A stretch of 64,000 nucleotides of DNA from Spongiactinospora sp. TRM90649 (GTDB taxonomy: Bacteria; Actinomycetota; Actinomycetes; Streptosporangiales; Streptosporangiaceae): NCBI RefSeq assembly GCF_029382225.1, contig NZ_JARLTC010000006.1, forward strand, positions 1-64,000. Direction: 5' to 3'. Positions 9,042 through 17,800 of this stretch are shown piece by piece; position 1 is the stretch's first letter; each line of letters opens with the position of its first letter. The translations under genes were made by a program, and so were the position numbers. A model generated the notes under the pieces. The model was not told where the DNA came from, ran no database searches, and worked only from the letters and a program-made list of their open reading frames with translations.

Positions 9042-9175
9042 GTGTCATCCCGTCATTCGTCCGCCACCACCATGCCGGTGCGTACGAGACCGCGGCCCCC
9101 AACCGGGCGCGAGCGGCGGGACGCCGCCCGCGTACGCCGGTCATGGCGAGCGACGTCATGAGTGCGGTGATGTCG

Positions 9176-9604
9176 TTAGTGCGGTGATCGTGATCGGCGG
9201 GCGGAGCGGCCGGAGCCGCTGGTGTAGTCGAACGTGGCCACGAAACCGGGATCGACGGCCGGCGGATGCCGCCGGCCGATCTCCTCGGCCAGTTCACGCC
9301 CGAGCGCCCGCAGAAGATCCCCTCCGGCTTCGACGCCACCAGAGGGCAGTTCCTCGATGCCGCCCATGAAGTCGTCGGCACTTCGGCGCAGAATGAGCAC
9401 CCGTCCACCGGAGTGGACGACAGCGCCGACCACGAGTTCGCCGATGCCATCACGGCGGGCATCGTCGATCAACAGCTCCAGCCGGATCACCACCTCACCC
9501 TGGTGCGGCAGTGGCGGCTGGTCCGGGGAAACGGTCACTGTGTCGCCGAGCATGGGGTGAATTGGGGCCTTGTTGGCCCTGACAGTGCCGGTTACGATGC
9601 GCAA
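9176..9604 (-). pseudogene. C-terminally truncated Nudix hydrolase
   Basis: The frame matches a Nudix hydrolase: an N-terminal TVTVSPDQPPLPHQ segment and strand GELVVGAVVHSGGRVLILRR, then the Nudix box GGVEAGGDLLRALGRELAEE. Asp replaces the first box Glu, but the REL-EE core is present. After FDYTSGSGR the sequence turns into a short Arg/Ser tail and stops, so roughly the last third of the fold is missing. The only candidate starts (TTG 9604, ATG 9553) lack ribosome sites. Truncated and untranslated 5' features together point to a pseudogene. Confidence 0.6.
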
Positions 9605-9608
9605 AAGA

Positions 9609-9625
9609 TTAGTAAAGTTTCCTAA
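9609..9625 (+). promoter_or_regulatory. Palindromic operator candidate upstream of the chitinase gene
   Basis: TTAGTAAAGTTTCCTAA is a 17-bp imperfect palindrome (arms TTAGTAA / TTCCTAA, one mismatch) lying 227 bp before the chitinase start, in an AT-rich island. From memory, similar TTAGGAAA-like palindromes recur upstream of secreted glycoside hydrolases in several actinomycetes; I cannot check that here. Its likely role is binding of a carbohydrate-responsive repressor. Confidence 0.4.
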
Positions 9626-9851
9626 CGGAAAAGCCCTTTCGCTCTCTGTGAGGCCGCTCCACTCCGCGTTCCCCCTCCCAGGCGGCCTTGCCGTTCGACC
9701 AGCGGGTCACGCGATGCCGACCAGGACCTCGGCATGGCGGCGGCCCGGTGGTGCATACGACCCGGCCCGTGGCCGCCCGCCTGTGCACGGGGGGACGGCC
9801 GTGCGGGCGGGCATCGGCGCACTCCACCCCCCCTCTCCCAGGGAGTGTCAC

Positions 9852-12038
9852 GTGAGATTACGTGTACTCATCCTCACGGTCCTGGCCGTCCTCGTGACGG
9901 GCCTGGGCCCTCCCGCGCCGGCGGAGGCCGACGCGGCACCGCAGACGAGCGTTCAAGGCGCCGCGGTCGAATGGGCGCCCTGGATCGCCTACACCGCCGG
10001 CACGATCGTCACCTACAACGGCGTCCAGTACCGGTGCCTGGTCAACCACACCTCCCTGCCCGGCTGGGAACCCCCCAACAACACGGCGATGTGGGAATCC
10101 CTCCTGCCCACGGCTCCGGCGAACCCGCGCGTCACCGGTGTCACCGCCGGCAGCGTCTCGCTGGCCTGGGACGCCTCCACCGGCACCGTCACCGGATACC
10201 GGGTCTACGAGGGCGGCACGCAGCGGGCGCAGGTCACCGCCACCACCCTCACCGCCACCTTCTCCGGCCTCGGCAAGTGCGAGACCCACAACTACACGAT
10301 CAAGGCCTACAACGCCTACGGGGAGTCCGTGGGCGGTTACGTGAGCGCCACCACGCTCGGCTGCGTCCGGGTGCCCTGGGATCCCGCGACCGCCTATACC
10401 GCCGGGACGGTCGTCATCTACGACGGCGTCGTCTACCAGTGCCAGCTGAGCCACACCTCCATGCCGGGCTGGGAGCCTCCCAACGCCAGTCCGCTGTGGA
10501 AGGCCGTCCGCGCCTGGGAGCTCGCGGTCGCCTACGCCGCCGGGACGGTGGTCACCTACAACGGTTTCATCTATCAGGCCCTGCAGAACCACACTTCCGC
10601 CCCGGCCGGTAGGCCCGACGCCGAGCCGTCGCTGTGGCAGCGCGTCCCCCACAGCGACGACGTCGATCCCTCGTTCCCGGCGAACCTGCGCGTCACCGGC
10701 ACCACCTTGAGCAGCGTCTCGCTGGCCTGGGACGCCTCCACCGACAACGTCCGCCTCGCCGGATACGAGGTCTACCGCAATGCCGCACTGGTGACCACCG
10801 TGACCGGCACCGGCTACACCGACTCGGGCCTGACCCCCTCCACCGCCTACACCTATATGCTGCGCGCCCGCGACAGCTCCGGTAATCGCTCGGCCGCCTC
10901 CTGGCTCACCGCGACCACCGCGCCGGTGGCGCCCGGCCAGCCCGGCAACCCCTGGGCGACCGCGACCGCCACCGGCATCACGCTGAACTGGAGCACGGCC
11001 GGCGGCGTCGTGGCCGGGTATCGGGTCTATGAGGGCGCCACGCAGCGCGCGCAGGTCACCGCCACCACCCTCACCGCCACCCTTGCCGGACTCAGCCCGT
11101 GTGAGACCCGCAAGTACACGATCAAGGCCTACAACGTCAGCGGGGAGTCGCCGGGCCGTGACTTGAGCGCCATCACGACCGGCTGCACCGGCCCCAACCC
11201 GAACCCCGCCAAGCTGCCCGGCGCCCCCTACCTGTCCATGGGCGTGACGTCCCCGTCCTACGTGCCCGCGATCATGGGCACCACCGGCGTCAAGTCGTTC
11301 ACGATGGCCTTCATCCAGTCCGCGGGCGGCAACTGCTCGCCGGCATGGGACGGCGCGCGCCCGCTGACCGGCGGCCCCGACGCCGCCGCGATCAGCGCGA
11401 TCACGTCCAGGGGCGGCCGAGTGGAGATCTCCTTCGGCGGCCCGTACGGCAACAAGCTCGGCCCGAACTGCTCGACCCCGACGGCCTATGCCAACGCGGT
11501 CCAGCAGGTCATCAGCGTTTTCGGCCCGGCCGTGACCGTGGTCGACTTCGACATGGAAGACATCGAGTGGGGGGACTACCTCGTCCAGGACCTCATCCTC
11601 AACGCCCTGAAGATCGTCAAGACGAGGAACCCGAACGTCAAGATCTCCGTCACCATCCCGACGCTCAAGACCGGCCTGCATGTCCAGGGCCTTCGCCTGG
11701 TCAACCAGGCCAAGGCGCTGGGCGTTCCGATCGACGTCTACACGATCATGGCGTACGACTTCGGCGGGAAGGACATGTACCAGGACACCGTCAACGCCTC
11801 CGAGGGGCTCAAGAGCACTCTGAAGAGCGTGTTCGGCTGGAGCGACGCCGAGGCCTACGCCCACATGGGCATCTCGGGCATGAACACGATGTCCAATAGG
11901 GGAGAGCCCACGACCCCGGCCATGTGGACCCAGATCCGCGACTGGGCCAGGGTCAAGGGCCTGGCCCGGCTCAGCTTCTGGGCGGTCCACCGCGAGCCGT
12001 CCGGATGGCCGTTCTCCAAGATCACCGCCGACTTCTGA
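9852..12038 (+). CDS. Secreted multidomain GH18 chitinase
   Basis: This 728-residue protein has a signal peptide ending near PAEADA (residue 26). Three chitin-binding CBM5/12-type modules lie at about 38-83, 174-218 and 220-266 (pattern AYTAGTIVTYNG...NHTS...GWEPP). Three fibronectin type III linkers lie at about 86-165, 274-355 and 358-440. The GH18 barrel spans about 454-728. The catalytic strand is VVDFDME, with D565, D567 and E569 as the DxDxE acid/base set; SFGG and MAYDFGG are further GH18 motifs. The enzyme should hydrolyse chitin outside the cell. The GTG at 9852 has a GGGAG site 6 bases upstream, whereas the longer frame lacks a signal sequence. It is a single gene between a palindrome and a terminator. 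Confidence 0.93.
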   Translation: MRLRVLILTVLAVLVTGLGPPAPAEADAAPQTSVQGAAVEWAPWIAYTAGTIVTYNGVQYRCLVNHTSLPGWEPPNNTAMWESLLPTAPANPRVTGVTAGSVSLAWDASTGTVTGYRVYEGGTQRAQVTATTLTATFSGLGKCETHNYTIKAYNAYGESVGGYVSATTLGCVRVPWDPATAYTAGTVVIYDGVVYQCQLSHTSMPGWEPPNASPLWKAVRAWELAVAYAAGTVVTYNGFIYQALQNHTSAPAGRPDAEPSLWQRVPHSDDVDPSFPANLRVTGTTLSSVSLAWDASTDNVRLAGYEVYRNAALVTTVTGTGYTDSGLTPSTAYTYMLRARDSSGNRSAASWLTATTAPVAPGQPGNPWATATATGITLNWSTAGGVVAGYRVYEGATQRAQVTATTLTATLAGLSPCETRKYTIKAYNVSGESPGRDLSAITTGCTGPNPNPAKLPGAPYLSMGVTSPSYVPAIMGTTGVKSFTMAFIQSAGGNCSPAWDGARPLTGGPDAAAISAITSRGGRVEISFGGPYGNKLGPNCSTPTAYANAVQQVISVFGPAVTVVDFDMEDIEWGDYLVQDLILNALKIVKTRNPNVKISVTIPTLKTGLHVQGLRLVNQAKALGVPIDVYTIMAYDFGGKDMYQDTVNASEGLKSTLKSVFGWSDAEAYAHMGISGMNTMSNRGEPTTPAMWTQIRDWARVKGLARLSFWAVHREPSGWPFSKITADF

Positions 12039-12066
12039 CGGCACGACCACACCACGACACGACACC

Positions 12067-12092
12067 GGGGGGCGGGCACTCACCCGCCCCCC
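12067..12092 (+). terminator. Hairpin terminator after the chitinase gene
   Basis: GGGGGGCGGG-cactca-CCCGCCCCCC, a perfect 10-bp GC stem, sits 29 bp after the chitinase stop. It separates this gene from the Wadjet operon. Confidence 0.75.
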
Positions 12093-12244
12093 GCCGAGCC
12101 GTCAGGGTCCGGTGGGCGGGGAGCGCATCCGCCTGCCGGAAGGCGGGTGTTCGGGGAGCGCGTCATGCCTGCCGGGGGCGACGCGTGTGGGCGCGTGGTG
12201 CAACCGGGCGCGGGCGGCGTTCGATTCCCCTACGGTTGGACAAC

Positions 12245-13747
12245 GTGGACATGTCCGAGGGCGCGCTCGAACGGCTCGACGCCTACGCGTACCTCAGCGT
12301 GCCCGACCACGCGTCCAGGGCCGCCTACATCGCGATCATGCGCGTGTTCACCTCCAGCCTGCTGGCCGACCTCGCCGCTCCCGAGGTGGCCGCGCGGGTC
12401 GCCGAGCGCGGCGTCGTCCTCGACGCCGACGGCGCGGCCGATCGTCTCGCCCAGCTCGCCCGGTGGGGCAACCTCGCGCCCAGCGGCCACGCGGTGCGGG
12501 TCACGAGCATCGCGGAGTACCACAGGTCCCGTTCCCGCTACCAGGTGACGCAACTCGGCGAGCGCATCCAGCGGCACGCCGACGAGGTGATGGCCGGGGC
12601 CGACGCCGCCCGCGAGGTCAGCAGGGAACTGCTCGGCCTGGTGGCGAGGGGGCTGGCCGAACTGGCCGGGCTGGTCGCCGCCCCGGGCGGCGCGGAGGCC
12701 CAGGAGGCGCTTGAGCGGATCTCGACGCTCTTCGCCCAGTTCGCCGGGTTCGCCGACTCGGTGCGCGACTTCTACGCCTACCTTGGCCAGGTGCTGTTCC
12801 GGTACGACCTCGACGGCGCCGAGTACATCGGTTTCAAGGAACTGCTGCTCGACTACGTCGAGTCGCTCACCGACGACGTCGGGCACCACGCCCCGCGCAT
12901 CGCGGCGAGCATCGAGGAGCTGTGGCCCGCCCTGCCCGCGCTGCTGGCCCGGGTCGACGCCGCCGACCGCGGTCTGTCCGGGCTGGCCGAGGCGGGCGGC
13001 ACGCAGGTGCTGCGCAGCCGGGGACGAGCGCTCGACGACTGGCGGGAGCTGCGCGCCTGGTTCCTGGACGACGGCACGGAGATCAGCCAGGTCGCCCAGC
13101 TCCGCGACGCCACCCTCAAGGCCCTGCAGGCGCTGCTGGCCAACGCCAAGCGGATGATCCGCTCCTCGACCGGCGAGCTGTCCCGCAGGAAGGACCTGCT
13201 GCGCCTGGCCAGGTGGTTCGACGAGGCCGACGACGCCACCGCGCACGACCTGATGGTGGCCGCGTTCGGCCTGTACGGCTCGCGCCACCTCGGCGTCGTC
13301 GGCGACCTCGACGCCCCCGCCACCGCGAGCTGGTGGCACGCCGCCCCGGTAGAGGTCCCCGTCTCGCTGCGCGAACGCGGCAGCCGGGGCGTGCGCGGGC
13401 GCACCTCCGGTGTCGAGGACCACTCCCGGCAGAAGGAACGCCTGCGGGCGCGCGCCGAGCAGGAGGCGAACGCGCGCCAGGCCGCCGCCGCCGAGCTGCG
13501 GCGGCTGCACTCCGTACGGCTGTCGCCCGCCGCCACCGGACTGCTGCTGGAACTCCTCGCCAAGGCGATGTCCGCCGCGGCTCCCGGCTTCAGCGAGGCC
13601 GAGGCGGGCGACCTCGATCTCGACCTGATCCTGCGGCTCCGCCGCGCGGCCCACGACACCACCGTGCCCGGCGCGGACGGCGACCTGGTGCTGCACGACC
13701 TGGCCGTCGAAGTGGCCGCGCTGAGCGCCGCCGGTGACACCGGATGA
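12245..13747 (+). CDS. jetA: Wadjet type II protein JetA (DUF2397 / TIGR02677)
   Basis: This 500-residue protein is the kleisin-like subunit of a type II Wadjet complex, the SMC-related system that recognises and cleaves small circular plasmids. Recognisable family features are the N-terminal LDAYAYLSVPDHASRAAYI segment, a wHTH-like region with GNLAP and YHRSRSRYQVTQLG (about 80-105), and a C-terminal helical region rich in charged residues. Either the GTG at 12245 or the ATG at 12251 starts it. No ribosome site is visible, but TACGGT lies about 8 bases before the GTG and could be a -10 box giving a leaderless transcript (inference). It overlaps jetB by 4 bp. Confidence 0.92.
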   Translation: MDMSEGALERLDAYAYLSVPDHASRAAYIAIMRVFTSSLLADLAAPEVAARVAERGVVLDADGAADRLAQLARWGNLAPSGHAVRVTSIAEYHRSRSRYQVTQLGERIQRHADEVMAGADAAREVSRELLGLVARGLAELAGLVAAPGGAEAQEALERISTLFAQFAGFADSVRDFYAYLGQVLFRYDLDGAEYIGFKELLLDYVESLTDDVGHHAPRIAASIEELWPALPALLARVDAADRGLSGLAEAGGTQVLRSRGRALDDWRELRAWFLDDGTEISQVAQLRDATLKALQALLANAKRMIRSSTGELSRRKDLLRLARWFDEADDATAHDLMVAAFGLYGSRHLGVVGDLDAPATASWWHAAPVEVPVSLRERGSRGVRGRTSGVEDHSRQKERLRARAEQEANARQAAAAELRRLHSVRLSPAATGLLLELLAKAMSAAAPGFSEAEAGDLDLDLILRLRRAAHDTTVPGADGDLVLHDLAVEVAALSAAGDTG

Positions 13748-14883
13748 GTGCGGATCATGACGTGGCGCTGGCCGCCGAGCGACGCGCGGCCGTGCGTCTG
13801 CTGCTGGCCGAACCACTGGTCACCGCGCGCTCGCATCCGGACCGGTTCCCGCTCGTGCGGCGGCACGCCGAGTGGCTGTCCGCGCAGTTCACCCAGGTGC
13901 TCGGCTACCGCCTGGTGGTGGAGGCGGGCTTCGCGCGGCTCTACAAGGCGGGGCTGGGGGCCGGCTCAGGCCGCCGCCTGACCCGGCGCAGCGGCGCGCC
14001 GTTCACCCCGCGCGCCTACGCCTACCTGGCGCTCACCCTGTCGGTGCTGGTCACCGCGTCCGAGCAGCTCCTGCTCAGCGAGCTGGTCGCGCGGGTCAGG
14101 TCGGCGGCGGCGGAGGCGGGCATCGATCCCGGCGAGCCGAACCGCGCGGCCGAACGGCGTGCGCTGGTCGCGGCGCTGCGCCGTCTCGTCGCCTGGGAGG
14201 TGCTGGCCGAGGACGACGGCACCGTCAACTCCTACGCCGACGACGACCGCGCCGAAGCGCTGGTCACCGTGGACCGGGAACTGGCACGCCGGATGGTCGC
14301 GGGCCCGATCGGCCGGGCGTCGGGCGCGGCCGGCCTGATCGAGCTGGCCGCCGACCCCGGGTACGGCGAGGCGCGGCACCGCGTGCGCCGCCTGCTCGTG
14401 GAGACCCCCGTCGTCTACCAGCACGACCTGACCGAGGCCGAATGGGCCTGGCTGCGCCGCAACCAGCGGCGCGAGGCCACGGTGATGGCGGGCTTCTGCG
14501 GGCTGGAGGCGGAGATCCGGGCCGAGGGGGTGGCGCTGGTCGATCCCGAGGAGGAGCTGACCGACGTGGAGTTCCCCGGCGGCGGGACGGTCGCCTGGGC
14601 CGCGCTGCTCCTGGCGGGACGCCTGGCCGACGAGCTGCGCCCGCCGTCCGGGGAACCGGTGACCGGGGTGCCGATCCCGCCGGACCTGATCCGGCGGGTG
14701 CTGGCCGAACTGACCGCCAGGTACGGCACCGCGTGGAGCGGCGCCCACGTCGGCGACCCCGACCTGCTGGCCCGCGAGACCCTCGACCTGCTCGCCCGGA
14801 TGCGGCTCGTCGGGCGAGGTGACCCGCCCGTGCTGCTGCCCGCCGCGGCGCGCTACTCACCGAAAGTGGGGGAGAAGCAGTGA
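13744..14883 (+). CDS. jetB: Wadjet type II protein JetB (DUF2398 / TIGR02678)
   Basis: This 379-residue protein is the KITE-like winged-helix subunit of the JetABC SMC complex. The sequence has the family's N-terminal AAERRAAVRLLLAEPLVTA, the central PRAYAYLALTLSVLV, the LVAWEVLAEDDG wing, and a C-terminal ETLDLLARMRLV helix. ATGA overlaps the jetA stop, and the jetC GTGA overlaps its own stop, so the three subunits are translationally coupled, as expected for obligate complex partners. Confidence 0.92.
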   Translation: MSADHDVALAAERRAAVRLLLAEPLVTARSHPDRFPLVRRHAEWLSAQFTQVLGYRLVVEAGFARLYKAGLGAGSGRRLTRRSGAPFTPRAYAYLALTLSVLVTASEQLLLSELVARVRSAAAEAGIDPGEPNRAAERRALVAALRRLVAWEVLAEDDGTVNSYADDDRAEALVTVDRELARRMVAGPIGRASGAAGLIELAADPGYGEARHRVRRLLVETPVVYQHDLTEAEWAWLRRNQRREATVMAGFCGLEAEIRAEGVALVDPEEELTDVEFPGGGTVAWAALLLAGRLADELRPPSGEPVTGVPIPPDLIRRVLAELTARYGTAWSGAHVGDPDLLARETLDLLARMRLVGRGDPPVLLPAAARYSPKVGEKQ

Positions 14884-17800
14884 CCGACCAGCCCGCTGAC
14901 CGTTCCGAGCCGGCCCCGGCCCAGGGCCGCTACCGGCTCTCCCGGGCGGGCATCCTGAACGTCTGGCAGTACGACCACCAGGAGTTCGAGTTCGGCGGCG
15001 GACGGCTGCTGCTGCGCGGCAAGAACGGCGCGGGCAAGTCCAAGGCGCTGGAGATGCTGCTGCCGTACCTGCTGGACGGCGACGCCCGCCGCATCGACGC
15101 CGCCGCGACCGGCCGCACCACGCTCAAGTGGCTGATGCTCGACGGCTGGTCCGGCACCAACAAGCTGGGCTACCTGTGGGTCGAGTTCCTCATGGACGGC
15201 GGGACGCGGGTGACCCTCGGTGCGGGGATCAAGGCGTCGGCGGCGTCGGGGCAGGCCAAGGCGACGTTCTTCGTCACCGGCAAGGTGGTGGGCACGGACC
15301 TCGCGCTGGTGCGCGACGGCCGTCCGCTGCCGCTGGACACGCTGCGGTCCGAGGTCGGCTCCGACAACTGCTTCGACTCCGTCGCCGAGTACCGGGCGCG
15401 GGTGGCGAAGGAACTGTTCGGGCTGACCGACGCGGGGCGCTACCGCAACCTCACGCACCTGCTCTACCGGCTGCGCCAGCCGACGATCGGCGACCGCATC
15501 GAGGACGGCAGGCTGGAGGCGGTGCTCGCGGACGCGCTGCCCCCGGTGGACGACGACGTGATCGACAAGGTCGCCCGCAACCTGGACGACCTCGACGACG
15601 TGCGCGACCAGCTCGGACGCCTGGAACAGACCGACACGGCGCTCGCGGCGTTCCTCACCTCCTATCGCGGCTACCTGCACGGGGTGCTGCGGCGCAGGGC
15701 GGGCGTGGTGCGCGAGCACCTGTCGGCGCTGAGCGCGGCCCGGCGGCGGGCGGGCGACGCCGAGCGCGAGCTGACCAGGCGGGCCGAGGAGGAGCGCGAG
15801 GCGGAGACGGCCCACGCTGAACTGCTCAGGGGGCGGGAGGAGGCCGAGGCCGACCTGCGCGCCCTGCACGACAGCGCGGCCTATCGGGGGCTCTCCGAGC
15901 TGCGCGAGCGCCGCGCGACGGTGCGGGCGCTGTCGGCGGGGGCCAGTGCGGCCTGGGCCACGGCGGCCCTGGCCAGGGACGGCGAGGCCGCCGCCGCGTC
16001 GCGCCTGGCGGACGAGACCGAACGCGCCGCCGCCCAGCTCGGCGAACTGCGCGGCCTCCTCCGCGAGACCCGCGCCACCGCCCGCCGCGCGGGCATCGAG
16101 GACGCCCACTTCGGCACCGTCCCCGACCCCCTCCCCGCGCAGCACGGCACGGCCGGGAGGCGCGCGAGCGGCGCGACGGCCCCGCCGCCGGCAGACGACC
16201 CCACCGACGGCCCGGCGCATGGCTCGGCCGATGGGGCGGATGGTCCGGTCGGTCGGGTGGCCTCCGCGTCTGCGGGCGGGCCCGTAGACCGTGGCGTGCG
16301 TAGAGCGGGCGCGGGGATGCGGGGGCGGCGGTTGGTGGACGTCGAGGGGGAGGTGCATGAGTTCGCGGAGCATCCGGTGCGGGCGTTGGACGGCGCGGCC
16401 GTGCGGGGTGGGCTGGGGGAATGGCGGCGGGCGCTCGGAGACGCCGGGCGCATCGTCAGGCAGCGCGACCGGCTGGCCGCCGAGCTGGCGGAACTGCTGG
16501 GAAAGGCGGCGCGGGCCGAGGCGGACGCCCGCGAGCTGACCGCCGACGCCGAACGGCTGGGCGGCCAGCTCGAAGAGGCCCAGGACCGGCGGCTCGCGCG
16601 GGAGGAGGAGGCGTCCACCGCCGCCTCCGCCTACCGTGACGCCGTCCTCACCTGGGCCCTACGGCTGGACGCGATGACCTCCGGCCTGGGCGGCGAGGTG
16701 CGGGAGCTGGTCGCCGACGAACCTCCGCGCGACGTCGCCGGGCACGTACGGCGCGCCGCCCGCGCCGCCGTGGACCCCCTGCTGGCCCGGCTCGACCAGG
16801 ACCGCGACGCCGTCCGCGACCAGGAGCGCCGGCTCGTCGACCAGCTCGCCGGGCTGCGCGCCGAACGCGCCCACATCGAGGCGGTGGCCGACCCCGAGCC
16901 GCCCCGCTCGCGCTACTCGACCGCCGCCCGCGACACCGGCGGTCTGCCGTTCTTTCTGGCCGTCGACTTCCAGCCGGGTGTCTCCGACGACCACAGGGCC
17001 GGGATCGAGGCCGCACTCGAAGCGTCCGGCCTGCTGTCCGGCTGGCTCACCGCCGAGGGTGTGACGCCCGACCCCGATACCCCTGACCTGCTGGTCGGGG
17101 CGGTCCCTGCGGCGGAGCGGGTGGACGGCCCGACGCTGGCGGGCGTGCTGCGCCCGCTGACCCCGGCCGCCGCACGCGTGCTGGAGGCCGTCGGTCTCGG
17201 CGAGTCCGACGACGCCGAGGAGCAACTCGCCGTGACCGGTCTGGGCGACCGCACGGTGAACCACGCCGCCCCTGACGTGTCGGTGTGGCCTGCGGGCGGC
17301 CCGGCGCGGCGGCCCGCGAGCTGGATGGGCATCGACGGCCGGTGGCGTCTCGGAGTGGCGAGCGGACGGCACGCCAAGCCCGCCGCCGAGTACATCGGCG
17401 CGGCGGTGCGGGCCGAGACCCGCCGCAGGCGGCTGGCCGAGCTGGCGGAGCGGATCGCCACCGTGGAGGCCGAGGTCGAGGGGCTGCGCGCCCGCCGTAC
17501 GTCGGTGGAGCGGCAGCGGGCCGACGCCGCAGAGGCTCTGGCCGCCCAGCCGGACGCCCGGGGCCTGGAGGCGGCTTGGATCCGCCTGGACGAGGCCCTT
17601 CAGCAGGCCGTACGCCTGGCCGCCCAAGCCGAGAAGGCCCGTCGCGAGGCCGAGCGGGCCAGGTCAGGGGCGGGGGCGCTGCGGATGCGGGCCGAGGCCG
17701 ACGCTTCGGCGAACGAGCTGCCCGCCGACGAGGGGCCGCTGCGGGCGTTGCGCGGCCTGCTCGACCGCCTGTCGGGCGCGGTGGGCCTGCTCGACCGTGA

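Noticed and set aside
9858..12083. 741-codon open frame antisense to the chitinase gene
   Set aside because: Gly/Arg/Val/Asp-rich translation with no domain, a typical antisense shadow of high-GC codon bias opposite a well-supported gene.
15946..16640. Possible separate gene or frameshift within the low-complexity part of jetC
   Set aside because: The jetC frame stays open through the region and resumes normal coiled coil; the composition change is better explained as an insertion in the arm.
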